A stretch of DNA of 64,000 bases from the NCBI RefSeq assembly GCF_004382795.1, contig NZ_SMSG01000006.1, forward strand, positions 140,542 to 204,541, given 5' to 3'. A program made the translations under genes and the position numbers. Each line of letters begins with the position of its first letter. Position 1 is the stretch's first letter. Source of the DNA: Cumulibacter soli (GTDB lineage Bacteria > Actinomycetota > Actinomycetes > Mycobacteriales > Antricoccaceae). The notes under the pieces are model-generated. The model was not told the DNA's origin, searched no databases, and saw only the letters and a list, made by a program, of their open reading frames with translations. Of this stretch, positions 9,015-20,591 are shown piece after piece.

Positions 9015-10813
9015 ATGCCCGAGGATTCTGTAGAACACCTGAGCCTGCGGGGCGGATCTGAAGCGACGCTGCAGCAGTGGCAGGACGCCGTCGCCGGCGT
9101 ACTGCGCAAGAGCGGCCGGCTCGCCGAGGACGCCGACCCAGCGCAGGCACCCGACAAGCTCACCAAGCGGACGACGGACGGCCTGACGATCCCGCCGCTC
9201 GCCGGTACCGAAGTGGCCCGCGGACTGGCCGATGGCCCCAGCGGCGCCGACGCCGTACGCGGCGCTGCCCAAGGGCAGCGTGAGCCCGGCGACGTACCGA
9301 CTTGGGATCTGCGCGCACACGTCACCAACACCGATGAGTCGATCACCAGCCAGCTCGAAGGTGGCGCTGGCTCGGTGTGGATCGCGACCCGTCCCGGCGC
9401 GGTGACTGACCTGGCCAAGGCGTTGGATGGCGTCTTGTTGGACGTCGCCCCTGTCGTACTCGACTCCGCCCAGCCGCTCGCCGACGCTGAGACGCTGGTT
9501 TCGCTCAGCGGCGGGAAGTTGCACCCAACCACGAACTTCGGCATCGACCCATCCGGTGAACGACTGCTGACCGGTGCGGCCCTCGATGTCGATCTGGCTG
9601 CCGCCGCCCGTCTGGCGCAGCAGCACGGGGTCCGCGCGTTCGTCGTGGACGCCAGCATCGTGCACGACGCCGGCGCCGGTGAGGTGCTGGAACTCGCGTA
9701 CGCGGCAGCAGCCGGCATCGATCTGCTGCGCCAGTTGGATTCCGCCGGCGTCGCCGCGGCCGAGGCCGTCGGCTTGATCGAGTTCCGGTACGCCGCCACC
9801 GACCAACAGTTCACAACCATCTCGAAGCTGCGCGCGGCTCGGGCGATCTGGGCCCGCATCTGCCAGGTGCTTGATGTCGTGGATGACGTTCAGCACCAGC
9901 ACGTCGTCACCTCCGCGCGGATGCTCACCCAGTTCGACCCGTTCACCAACCTGCTCCGCACGACCATCGCGACGTTCGCGTCCGCGGTCGGCGGCGCAGA
10001 ATCCATCACCGTGCGCGCGTACGACGACTCCCTCGGACAGACCGACGAGTTCGGCAGCCGGATGGCGCGCAATATCTCCAATCTGCTGGTGCACGAGTCA
10101 CATATCGGCCAGGTCACCGACCCGGCCGGTGGCGCAGGCAGCATGGAGGCGCTCACCGATAGCCTCGCGCGAGCCGCATGGGAGAAGTTCACCGGCATCG
10201 ATGCCGAGGGCCTGCAGGCCTTCATCGACGGCCAGCTCACCGACGAGATCGCGAGCTCAGTTCAGTCGCGGGCGGAGGCCATCGCCAAGCGCAAGCAGGC
10301 GATCACCGGCGTCAGTGAGTTCCCGCAGTCCAACGAGCAACTGTTGGAGCGGTCTGCGGGGTACTCCCGGTTCACCGATTCGGCGTTACTGCGTCCGGTG
10401 CATGACGCCGATGAATTCGAGGCCCTGCGGCACAATCCGGTTTCCGCACCGATCTTCCTGTGGCCCGTCGGCGACCTCGCCTCGACCACGGCGCGCGCGA
10501 CGTTCGTCAGTAACCTGCTGGCCGCCGGCGGCATCACCGTCGTCAGCGGTACTGCCGGCCGTAGCTTTGACGAGTTGAAGGGCGAGTACGACGCTGCTGG
10601 CGCTGGCGCAGCGTGCCTCGTCGGCAGCGACCCCGGATACTCCGCCGAGGGCGCCGCACTCGTCGATCAACTGCACGCCGCCGGGATCGCGCACGTCGCG
10701 GTCGCCGGGAAGCCGGTCGCTGAACTCGATGGCAAAGTCGATGATTCTGTCGCGGTCGGACAGAACGTGCTCGACTTCCTCAACCGCACGCGTTCCGCTC
10801 TGGAGGCAACACG

Positions 10814-10817
<4 letters not shown>
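9015..10817 (+). CDS. mutA: Methylmalonyl-CoA mutase small subunit
   Basis: A 600-residue small (beta) subunit of the heterodimeric adenosylcobalamin mutase that interconverts succinyl-CoA and R-methylmalonyl-CoA. It has the TIM-barrel and flavodoxin-like domains of the family, but the C-terminal domain has no DxHxxG cobalamin-binding motif, as expected for the non-catalytic subunit. Its stop overlaps the mutB start (ATGA), so the two subunits are made in a coupled way. Confidence 0.93.
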
Positions 10818-12985
<2,168 letters not shown>

Positions 12986-13975
12986 ATGGCGCACTGGCGT
13001 CAAGATCCAGAAGCGGTCGCCCAGGCTGTCAGCCAGGGCGACCGCTCCGCTGTTGCCCAAGCGATCACCGCGGTCGAGTCGACGAATCCCAAGCACCAAG
13101 CGCTGGCTCGCCGGCTGCTGAGTGCGTTGACCGAGCCCGAGTCACCCACCGTGCGCGTGGGTATTTCGGGCGTGCCCGGGGTCGGTAAATCGACGTTCAT
13201 CGAATCGTTCGGTCGGATGCTCACCGACAACGGACATCGCGTCGGCGTACTGGCCATCGACCCCTCCAGCGTGCGAACCGGCGGATCGGTGCTGGGCGAC
13301 AAGACCCGGATGCCCGAGCTGTCGGTAAACCCGTCTGCGTTCGTTCGCCCGTCCCCGTCGTCCGGCACTCTTGGCGGCGTCGCAAAGTCGACGTCCCAGG
13401 CAATGCGGATTCTGGAGGCTGCCGGGTACGACGTGATCCTGGTGGAAACCGTCGGTGTCGGGCAGTCAGAGACGACGGTCGCAACGATGGTCGACACGTT
13501 CCTGTTTCTCGGGTTGGCGCGCACCGGCGATCAGCTGCAGGGAATCAAGAAGGGCGTGCTAGAGATCGCCGATGTGGTGGCGATCAATAAGGCGGACGGC
13601 GAGTTCGAGAAGGCCGCGATGTCAGCGGCGCGCGAGCTGCAAGCTGCGCTACGAATGGTGAACACGGGTCAGTCGGGTTGGCTCCCACCGGTGCTCACCT
13701 GCGCCGGATTGACCGGGCTGCGGCTGGACGAGGTGTGGGAGGCCATCGGCTCGCACCGCGAGTTCCTGGGTACGGACGGCCTGTTAGCCAAACGGCACTC
13801 GCAGGAATGGGAGTTGACCGAGAAGCTGGTGATTGCCGAACTGGAGGCACGGCTTCAGCGCTCCTCCGCCGTACAGGCGGTTCGGGCTGACCTGCGACGC
13901 CAGGTGTTCGATGGCGCACTCGCGGCAGCCACTGCCGCCGACGAGATCCTCCGCGCATTCGACTCGTCTGATTGA
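12986..13975 (+). CDS. meaB: Methylmalonyl-CoA mutase-associated GTPase
   Basis: A 329-residue P-loop GTPase of the MeaB/ArgK family that guards the loading and integrity of adenosylcobalamin in MutAB. Walker A is GVPGVGKS (residues 62-69); the switch region VETVGVGQSE and the guanine motif NKAD are present. The start codon follows the mutB stop without a gap, which completes a mutA-mutB-meaB operon. Confidence 0.95.
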   Translation: MAHWRQDPEAVAQAVSQGDRSAVAQAITAVESTNPKHQALARRLLSALTEPESPTVRVGISGVPGVGKSTFIESFGRMLTDNGHRVGVLAIDPSSVRTGGSVLGDKTRMPELSVNPSAFVRPSPSSGTLGGVAKSTSQAMRILEAAGYDVILVETVGVGQSETTVATMVDTFLFLGLARTGDQLQGIKKGVLEIADVVAINKADGEFEKAAMSAARELQAALRMVNTGQSGWLPPVLTCAGLTGLRLDEVWEAIGSHREFLGTDGLLAKRHSQEWELTEKLVIAELEARLQRSSAVQAVRADLRRQVFDGALAAATAADEILRAFDSSD

Positions 13976-14256
13976 GATCCCGACGGCGACCGCCCGCCAG
14001 ACTTTGTGGTCATGGCTCGCTTTTCTTGGCGCTGAGCCTGGCTCGCTTACTTTGACTGGCTGCTATGGCTCGCTTGTTGTCGCTTGGCCTTCGCGAGGGA
14101 GCGGACTCGACTTGATGCCTTTCCCTGCAGCGGCGGTGTTTGCCCGGATTGGCACTGTGGATAACTTGGTTACCACTGTTAAATACCGATAGGCTATCCG
14201 CCACAAACATGAAGTCCCGGCTGTTGGAGCCGTGACTCGCTGAGTCGGGAGTGTGG
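13976..14256. other. Intergenic region after meaB
   Basis: About 280 bp without a gene. It holds three copies of TGGCTCGCTT at 14013, 14039 and 14066 (26-27 bp apart) and an AT-richer stretch at 14150-14220 that probably carries the promoter of the lipoprotein gene. Confidence 0.6.
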
Positions 14257-14844
14257 ATGGGTCAGAAGCGGCGAGGCGTGACGCTGCTGAGTGCGGGAAT
14301 CCTCGCATTAGCGCTCGCCGGATGTGGCGATGACCCCGACACGAAGCCGACCGAACTGAGCGCCACCTCAAGCTCCAGCGCGAGCGCATCCCCGAGTGAC
14401 ACACCGCCGCCGAGCGAATCGTCGACGTCGTCCGCACCGGATGTCGATCCCGAGGAACAAGCCGTGATCGACGCCTACAAGGGCTTCTATACGACACTTA
14501 ATTCGCTGACGGATCTCTCCGAAGCGGCAGTGACAGAGGCCATGTCCCCCTACGCGAAGGATGGTGCACTGCAGCAGGTGATTGCAGCGGCCGCGAATTT
14601 CGCGTCTCACGGATATATCCCAGGCGGATCCATCGAATATGCGCAAATTGAGGTGGCGTTCACCGGTGACTCGGAGGCCACCGTCAAAGAATGCAGAGAC
14701 ACGTCGAACGAAACGATCCTGGATGCTGACACGGGCGCTGAGATTTCCAAGGGCGGTCCAGGAACATCGATTCAGGCGTTCGTCGACAAGGACGAGGGTG
14801 GATGGCGCGTCAGTGGGTTCTTGGCGAAGGAGGATCAGTGCTGA
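14257..14844 (+). CDS. Putative lipoprotein, unknown function
   Basis: A 195-residue protein with a lipoprotein signal: basic start MGQKRRG, hydrophobic segment and lipobox LALAGC (Cys about residue 25). A Ser/Thr/Pro-rich linker leads to a soluble domain that resembles small Mce-associated or nuclear-transport-factor-like folds only in size (about 130 residues, VIDAYKGFYTTLN onward). ATG at 14257 is chosen because GGGAG lies five bases before it; a GTG at 14251 is possible. Its end overlaps the next gene's start, so the two proteins probably act together at the cell surface. Confidence 0.72.
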   Translation: MGQKRRGVTLLSAGILALALAGCGDDPDTKPTELSATSSSSASASPSDTPPPSESSTSSAPDVDPEEQAVIDAYKGFYTTLNSLTDLSEAAVTEAMSPYAKDGALQQVIAAAANFASHGYIPGGSIEYAQIEVAFTGDSEATVKECRDTSNETILDADTGAEISKGGPGTSIQAFVDKDEGGWRVSGFLAKEDQC

Positions 14845-15818
14845 CGAGGCGGTGGAGCCGATCCGTCACGTCCGCCCTGATGTTGACAACCCTCAGTTTC
14901 GCCATGCCCGCCTACGCCGAGCCTCAAGGCCCTGCCGCAGGCGCATTGCCTGAGGCACCCATCGGTACCACATTCGGCACGACGACTGGCGGCGATGCCT
15001 ACTACGAGGCTTTCGCGCAGTACTCCGAGCAATCTTCCACGCCCGGGAAACCGTCTACACCCGAAGCCAGCGGGCAGGCTGGATCATCGGCACCTGCGGC
15101 GGCGGATCCTTGCACGTATACGGCGCGGAACGCAGAGACCGTGGGGTGGGTGTCGGCGGCTCGCGCGATCAGCGACCTGACGGAGACAACGGCGTCAACG
15201 GGATCGTGGTACGAGCAGTCCTGCCCGGGGCGCGCTGTCGACCTCGTCGGATGGGCACCACCAGCGGAGGACACGGCGGAGGCTGACGCTCCGTTGCCGT
15301 CACCGGTGTCGCTGGCAGAGCAGGCGGTGACGTCCGTAACGGTGACCACCCCAGATATCGTCCTGGACCCGTTCTACCTACTCGACGACGGTCGACACGC
15401 AACGTTGAAGAATGCCCAGACCTGGATCTGGATCGATCCGGCACAGTGGAAGACCCTGACGCCGAAGGTAGAGGTCGGCCCGGTATGGGTTGAGGCCACG
15501 ATTACACCGCAAACGATTCACGTGGACCCGAATGACGGCGTCACACCGCCGTACTCCTGCTCGGGTCCGGGGACGACAATACCGGCGAGCACGCCGATCG
15601 ACGAAGCCTCACCGACCTGCTCGATCCAACTCACCGAACCGACCGACGGCGACACGTGGCCGGTAGAAGTCTGGGTGTCGTATTCGGCGTCGTGGGAAGG
15701 TTTCGACGGGACTCAGATGGTCTCAGGCACCCTCGACGATTTGGTGAGTGCGCCGACCACGATCCCGTTGGCCGTGCTGACCGCGAAGACAGAACTGGTC
15801 GACCCGAACCTCGACTAA
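14838..15818 (+). CDS. Secreted protein, unknown function
   Basis: A 326-residue protein with a Sec signal peptide (MLTRRWSRS, hydrophobic stretch, cleavage after AYA near residue 25). GTG at 14838 follows AAGGAGG by four bases and overlaps the lipoprotein stop. The mature part is Pro/Thr/Asp-rich with two Cys pairs suggesting disulfides (DPCTYTAR, YEQSCPG; PYSCSGPG, SPTCSIQ). It looks like the exported partner of the upstream lipoprotein. I do not recognise a family. Confidence 0.72.
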   Translation: MLTRRWSRSVTSALMLTTLSFAMPAYAEPQGPAAGALPEAPIGTTFGTTTGGDAYYEAFAQYSEQSSTPGKPSTPEASGQAGSSAPAAADPCTYTARNAETVGWVSAARAISDLTETTASTGSWYEQSCPGRAVDLVGWAPPAEDTAEADAPLPSPVSLAEQAVTSVTVTTPDIVLDPFYLLDDGRHATLKNAQTWIWIDPAQWKTLTPKVEVGPVWVEATITPQTIHVDPNDGVTPPYSCSGPGTTIPASTPIDEASPTCSIQLTEPTDGDTWPVEVWVSYSASWEGFDGTQMVSGTLDDLVSAPTTIPLAVLTAKTELVDPNLD

Positions 15819-15968
15819 CTCCAGTTCGACCTCGAGGAGCCCCCTTGCACGGGCTACAACCGCGCGGCGTCCTCAGACAGGGCAACGCTCTTGAGCCGAC
15901 GGCCCCATCTCGATGCCGGCGTAGCTAGGCACCAGGGGCCGCTTCCGGTCGGCATGGACGGTGAGAAT

Positions 15969-16601
15969 CTACGACGTCCTCGCGGCTGGGGCTCGCCACA
16001 TGCCGGTCAGTTCGATCGTGCCGTACGCCGGGATAACACTGCGCTCGACGAAACCGAACCGGCTGTAGTAGCCCACGTTCGCGCGCGACGACGATTCGAG
16101 ATAGACCCCGACTCTCTGCTCGTCAGCCACACTCAGCCGATGCGTCAACAGCGCCGTGCCCACGCCTCGACCCCGGCCTGCCGTTGCCGTCCCGATGTCC
16201 TTGAGATACCAGTGCGGAACGCCCGGGCGATGCGCCTCGCACGAACGATCCGTGCGGTGTGCGTCAAACGCTCGCTTACCAAAGATATGTAGAAACTGAG
16301 GAGCGTTGATGACCGTTCGCCAGGTTGGGACATGCGCGCCAGGGGCCTCCCACAACGCCGCACCGAGTGCAGAACGATCGGTCGCGTCAACAGCGAGCCA
16401 CGCGTTTCCGCCGGAGGCGAAGGTGTCTGCGACGGCGACGTTGAAGAGGCGCCGTAACCGTGCCGAACGATTATCTGTGGGCAGGAGACCGGTGGTGTGC
16501 TCGTCCGCGGCGAATGCATCTGCCAGGACGTCGGCCACTGCCCCGCTGTCGGAGCGGGCGGCCGGTATGACTAAAAACTCCTCGGACGAGCGATTCTTCA
16601 T
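15969..16601 (-). CDS. GNAT family N-acetyltransferase
   Basis: A 210-residue acetyltransferase. The acetyl-CoA-binding motif is GRGRGVGTALLTHRL, preceded by the beta-strand segment HWYLKDIGT; the C-terminal part YYSRFGFVERS is typical of the fold. Start 16601 (MKNRSSEEF) gives a normal family length. The substrate is unknown. It is divergent from the VOC-protein gene, with about 75 bp between starts. Confidence 0.85.
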   Translation of the reverse strand: MKNRSSEEFLVIPAARSDSGAVADVLADAFAADEHTTGLLPTDNRSARLRRLFNVAVADTFASGGNAWLAVDATDRSALGAALWEAPGAHVPTWRTVINAPQFLHIFGKRAFDAHRTDRSCEAHRPGVPHWYLKDIGTATAGRGRGVGTALLTHRLSVADEQRVGVYLESSSRANVGYYSRFGFVERSVIPAYGTIELTGMWRAPAARTS

Positions 16602-16675
16602 GCTGTCGATCCTATGCGCAGCGAACGGTCGCGCTCCCTGCCCGCTTGCTACGGTCCACTCGGGACGGAGACAAC

Positions 16676-17038
16676 ATGACAATCATTGGGCTCGATCACG
16701 TTCAGGTAGCTATCCCGTCGTCTGGGGAGGAGGATGCTCGCGTTTTCTATGGCGTGCTTCTCGGTATGGATGAAATCCAGAAACCGCCGGTTCTCGCGAC
16801 CCGCGGCGGGTGCTGGTTCCAATCCGGATCTGCTGTCCTGCACCTCGACGTGGAAGAACCATTCGCGCCAGCGAGGAAGGCTCACCCGGCGTTTCTGGTC
16901 GACGAACTCGACGCGTTAGCAGCGCAGCTCGTTGCCGCCGGCTATGAATGCATCCGCGCTGACGACCAGATCCCCGGCGTACGACGCTTTCACACGTTCG
17001 ACCCATGCGGCAATCGAATTGAGTTCCAGCAGGTTTGA
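16676..17038 (+). CDS. VOC (glyoxalase/dioxygenase fold) protein
   Basis: A 120-residue single vicinal-oxygen-chelate domain. GLDHVQVAIP at the start and FDPCGNRIEFQQ at the end supply the His and Glu metal ligands. Start 16676 is backed by GGAG nine bases upstream. Possible roles are isomerase, lyase or resistance protein; the sequence does not decide. Confidence 0.85.
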   Translation: MTIIGLDHVQVAIPSSGEEDARVFYGVLLGMDEIQKPPVLATRGGCWFQSGSAVLHLDVEEPFAPARKAHPAFLVDELDALAAQLVAAGYECIRADDQIPGVRRFHTFDPCGNRIEFQQV

Positions 17039-17191
17039 GCAGTCAACAGCGCACGTTGACGGCCGCTCGGTTCGTGGGCTGCGCCGTGAACCGTGTAGCA
17101 CGATCCCTGAGCGGTGGCGTACGCCACGTCGGCTACGGTGAGAAAAACGACCGTCCGCGACAGCGCGGACGCAGAATGCAGCGGAGGCGCG

Positions 17192-18382
17192 ATGAGCGAG
17201 GACTTCCGGAGCACCGTACGTGCGTTCCTGGAAACCAACCTGCCCGATGACTGGCGCGGGATCGGGGCACTGACCGAAGAAGAGCGGGCCGAGTTTGCCC
17301 CGCAATGGCGCAAGAAGATATTCGATGGTGGCTACCTGGCCTATGAGTTCCCGAAGGAGGTCGGCGGCAGCGGTTACGGCGTCCGCGAGGCCGCGATTAT
17401 CCAAGAGGAGTTCCTGCGGTACGGCGCCCCACTGACCACGCACCCGAACGATAGCTTCTTCCTGAAGATGTGTGGGCCGACTCTGCTGCATTGGGGCACC
17501 GAAAAGCAGAAGGAATTCTTCTTCCCGAAGGCGTTCAGCGGCGAGCACAAATGGTGCCAGGGTTACTCCGAGCCGGGCGCTGGTTCCGACCTCTTCGCGC
17601 TGCGTACCCGCGCGACTCGGGATGCGAACGGCGACTTCATCATCAACGGCCAGAAGATCTGGACCACTCAGGCCTTCAGCGCCAACTGGATCTTTGCCCT
17701 CGTGCGCACCGATCCGGACGCTCCGAAGGCCAAGGGGATCTCCTTCTTGCTCGTACCGCTGGACCAGCCGGGTGTCGAAGTTCGACCGATCCGCACTATG
17801 TCTGGAAAGTCGGAGTTCTGCGAAGTGTTCTTCACCGACGCTCGCACCTCGGCCGACATGCTCGTTGGACCCGAGAACGGAGGCGCGAAGGTCGCGCTGA
17901 CCCTGCTCGGCTTTGAGCGGGGGTCCGGTGCCGCCGGCACAGCTATGCAGCACAAGATGACCCTTGAGCGTCTCGCCCGACTGATCAATGAACGCGGGCT
18001 GGCTGATGACCCATCGGTGCGCCAGCGGTTCGGCTGGTGCGTCGAACGCGTCGACGCCCTTGATGCGATGGCTCGGCAGATCGTCGACACCGCCGCGGAA
18101 GGCGCCGAGCTCGGCCCTGAATCCTCGTTCATCAAGCTATACGCGACCGAATTCGACAAGATCATGCTCGAGTTCGCGCTCGACGTGTTGGGTCCAGATG
18201 CACTCGAGTACCAGGGCGCACGCTCAAGCGTCGAGGTCGGCTTGGAGCCGAAGGGATCCCCGCTGGATTCCGGAGTATGGATCGACAACTACCACCTGTC
18301 GCGCGCTGCAACCATCTACGGCGGATCCAGCCAGGTGCAGCGCACGACCATCGGCGAACGAATCATGGGGTTGCCACGATGA
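17192..18382 (+). CDS. Acyl-CoA dehydrogenase, first of a pair
   Basis: A 396-residue FAD-dependent acyl-CoA dehydrogenase. The FAD/substrate signature GYSEPGAGSDLFALRT lies near residue 125, and the C-terminal helical domain ends with YGGSSQVQRTTIGERIMGL. Start 17192 has GGAGG ahead. Its stop overlaps the start of a second, shorter dehydrogenase. Such FadE pairs often act as heterotetramers on steroid side-chain or bulky acyl-CoAs in actinobacteria; that role is inference. Confidence 0.9.
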   Translation: MSEDFRSTVRAFLETNLPDDWRGIGALTEEERAEFAPQWRKKIFDGGYLAYEFPKEVGGSGYGVREAAIIQEEFLRYGAPLTTHPNDSFFLKMCGPTLLHWGTEKQKEFFFPKAFSGEHKWCQGYSEPGAGSDLFALRTRATRDANGDFIINGQKIWTTQAFSANWIFALVRTDPDAPKAKGISFLLVPLDQPGVEVRPIRTMSGKSEFCEVFFTDARTSADMLVGPENGGAKVALTLLGFERGSGAAGTAMQHKMTLERLARLINERGLADDPSVRQRFGWCVERVDALDAMARQIVDTAAEGAELGPESSFIKLYATEFDKIMLEFALDVLGPDALEYQGARSSVEVGLEPKGSPLDSGVWIDNYHLSRAATIYGGSSQVQRTTIGERIMGLPR

Positions 18383-19500
18383 CGATGACCGAAGCACCGA
18401 ACACCGTGAGCCTGGTCCTCGCCGAGGAACAGCGCGATCTACAGAAAGCCGTACGCCGCTTCCTCGAGGAGCGGGCACCGCTGGCACGCGCAGCCGAGAT
18501 GCTCGAGCCACGCGTCGCGCGCGATGATGCCGTGTGGCAGACGCTGACCAGCGAACTCGGCCTTGCGGCACTCGCGATCCCGGAGGAAAGCGGAGGCGCC
18601 GGCGCGAGTGTGATCGAACTTGGCCTCGTCCTGGAGGAGACCGGGAAAGTTCTGCTGGTCTCGCCGTTCTTTGCCACCGCGGCGCTCGCAACTCCCGCGC
18701 TACTCGCCTCGAATGCGGAGGTTGCCGCTGCTTTGCTGGAGGCCATCGCCGCTGGCGAAACCACCGCGACATTCGCACTGCCGGCGATCACTGGCGAGGC
18801 GTCGTCGCTGAGTGTTGCCGATGCGCGCATCAGCGGCACGGCTCGCTTCGTCATCAACGGCGCGGACGTCGATCAGATCCTGGTGACGACCACCGATGGT
18901 GGCGTGTACGCCGTCGCTCGAGATGCCGACGGCGTCTCCATCAGCGAATGCGACTCGACGGATCCGACGCGGCCACTCGCGCACGTTACGTTCGCCAACT
19001 CCCCCGCAACCGAACTTGGCACCGGACAGGACGGTGCCCGGATCATCGCGCATGCAACGAATACTGCTCGGGTCATGCTCGCCGCGGAAAGCGCGGGCGC
19101 CGCACGCGCCGCGCTCGAGATGGTCGTGGAGTACGCGAAGACCCGTGAGCAGGGCGGCAAGGTGATCGGCTCGCACCAAGGGCTCAAGCACATGCTCGCT
19201 GACACTCGGCTCGAGGTGGAAGCCGCCGCCGCGGCGGCGCGCCGTGCTGCCGCGGAATTATCGGTAGCACCCGTCGGCGCCGAACTGCGCTGCTATCTAT
19301 CGGCGAAGTCGTTCGCTGCCGAGGCCCTGCACCTGGCTGCGGCAACGAATATCCAGGCGCACGGGGCGATCGGCTTCACCTGGGAGCACAACGCGCACCT
19401 GTACTTCAAGCGCGCAACCAGCGGCCGCCGGATGCTCGGTACCACCAGCAATATCCGCGATGCACTCGCCGCTGACCTGCTGGCCCAGGTAGCAGGCTAA
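18379..19500 (+). CDS. Acyl-CoA dehydrogenase, second of a pair
   Basis: A 373-residue shorter homologue, coupled to the upstream gene by an ATGA overlap. The N-terminal and C-terminal helical domains are recognisable (EEQRDLQKAVRRFLEE; AHGAIGFTWEHNAHLYFKRA), while the central FAD region is degenerate. This matches the subunit that completes an alpha2-beta2 acyl-CoA dehydrogenase, where FAD sites form between subunits. Partner and substrate are inferred from family knowledge. Confidence 0.88.
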   Translation: MTMTEAPNTVSLVLAEEQRDLQKAVRRFLEERAPLARAAEMLEPRVARDDAVWQTLTSELGLAALAIPEESGGAGASVIELGLVLEETGKVLLVSPFFATAALATPALLASNAEVAAALLEAIAAGETTATFALPAITGEASSLSVADARISGTARFVINGADVDQILVTTTDGGVYAVARDADGVSISECDSTDPTRPLAHVTFANSPATELGTGQDGARIIAHATNTARVMLAAESAGAARAALEMVVEYAKTREQGGKVIGSHQGLKHMLADTRLEVEAAAAAARRAAAELSVAPVGAELRCYLSAKSFAAEALHLAAATNIQAHGAIGFTWEHNAHLYFKRATSGRRMLGTTSNIRDALAADLLAQVAG

Positions 19501-20354
19501 TCGCGATCGAGGTAGTCCAGTACGGCGCTTGGCCCGATGGGTCGGGCGCCGTACTGCGTGACACGCTCCCGCAGCACTCGATCGGCAGTGACCACCACGA
19601 CGTCAGCGTCGGGTCGTTTCATCACCTCGTCCACGATCGCCGAGTCGCCGTCCTGATCGGCGCGCACGACACTTAACCGGTTGGATTCGGTGGCCTTAGC
19701 GGCGGTTGCTTGTCCTTCGATAACGACCAGGACCTCCGGCCAGAGGTGCCATCGTTCGTCGAGCCCGAACCACGCACCCGGGGTTCCGTCGGCTTCGATT
19801 CCTTGCAGATTGGCGATCAGTCGCTCAGCAGCACCGACGCGATCGCGCCACCACCCATTCGGACGCGAGCCGACCACGTTCGCCGCGTCGATCACCAGCA
19901 GCGGCGGCGATTCCAGTCGCTGCCGTAGCCCCGGCCACGCGTCTCCGAATCCGGAATGCAGCGGCATGTCCGCGATCTCGGCCGGAGGCACCCACCGCAA
20001 CTCTTCACTCTCCGGGTCGGTGATCTCGGCTTCGAACGGCTTAGTCACCTCAACGTGCACCGTGGTGTAGGACCAGTACCCGACATCAAATGTGAACGTC
20101 GCGCGCAGGCTCAACCCGTCGCGGACGACGCCCGCTTCCTCACCGGCTTCGCGTAGTGCACCATCGATCGCGCTCTCGCCAACGTGCCGTGCGCCACCGG
20201 GCAGACCCCAGGTTCCGCCCTGATGACTCCACGCAACGCGGTGCTGCAGCAGTACACCGCGGTTCGGATCGTGCGCGAGCAACCCGGCCGCACCGCCGCG
20301 TCCCCAGAACCGCCCGGCGGGGCCATCTGCCCAGCCATCATTGGGATCACGCAC
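19497..20354 (-). CDS. Nudix hydrolase fused to an NYN/PIN-like domain
   Basis: A 285-residue two-domain protein. Residues 1-140 form a Nudix domain; the Nudix box starts with GGARHVGESAIDGALREAG and continues EEAG. Residues about 150-285 look like an NYN/PIN-like nuclease domain: LLVIDAANVVG at its start and VVVTADRVLRERV plus GPSAVLDYLD at its end supply conserved acidic residues. GTG start at 20354. The combination suggests nucleotide or RNA clean-up, but activity is not shown. It converges with the acyl-CoA dehydrogenase gene, overlapping its stop. Confidence 0.82.
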   Translation of the reverse strand: MRDPNDGWADGPAGRFWGRGGAAGLLAHDPNRGVLLQHRVAWSHQGGTWGLPGGARHVGESAIDGALREAGEEAGVVRDGLSLRATFTFDVGYWSYTTVHVEVTKPFEAEITDPESEELRWVPPAEIADMPLHSGFGDAWPGLRQRLESPPLLVIDAANVVGSRPNGWWRDRVGAAERLIANLQGIEADGTPGAWFGLDERWHLWPEVLVVIEGQATAAKATESNRLSVVRADQDGDSAIVDEVMKRPDADVVVVTADRVLRERVTQYGARPIGPSAVLDYLDRD

Positions 20355-20591
20355 GATCTATCTCCCGGTTGTCGAGAACTGCACCGCCTCAACCCTACGT
20401 GTGGGTCTGGGCAGCGACGAACCCGCCAGATCGCTCACCAGGAGCGACGCGCGCCTTCGCTACCCGATCCTCTTCCTTGGCGTGTCTGCATTCAGCGCCG
20501 ACACCACATGACGCGTGTACGCATTGACTTCCGTATGTAGCGGTCGTTAGATACATTGACGACCGTAATCCAGATCACAGGAGGACTCTCG

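Noticed and set aside
8979..10094. Antisense frame over mutA
   Set aside because: Mirror of the strongly coding mutA strand; no start context.
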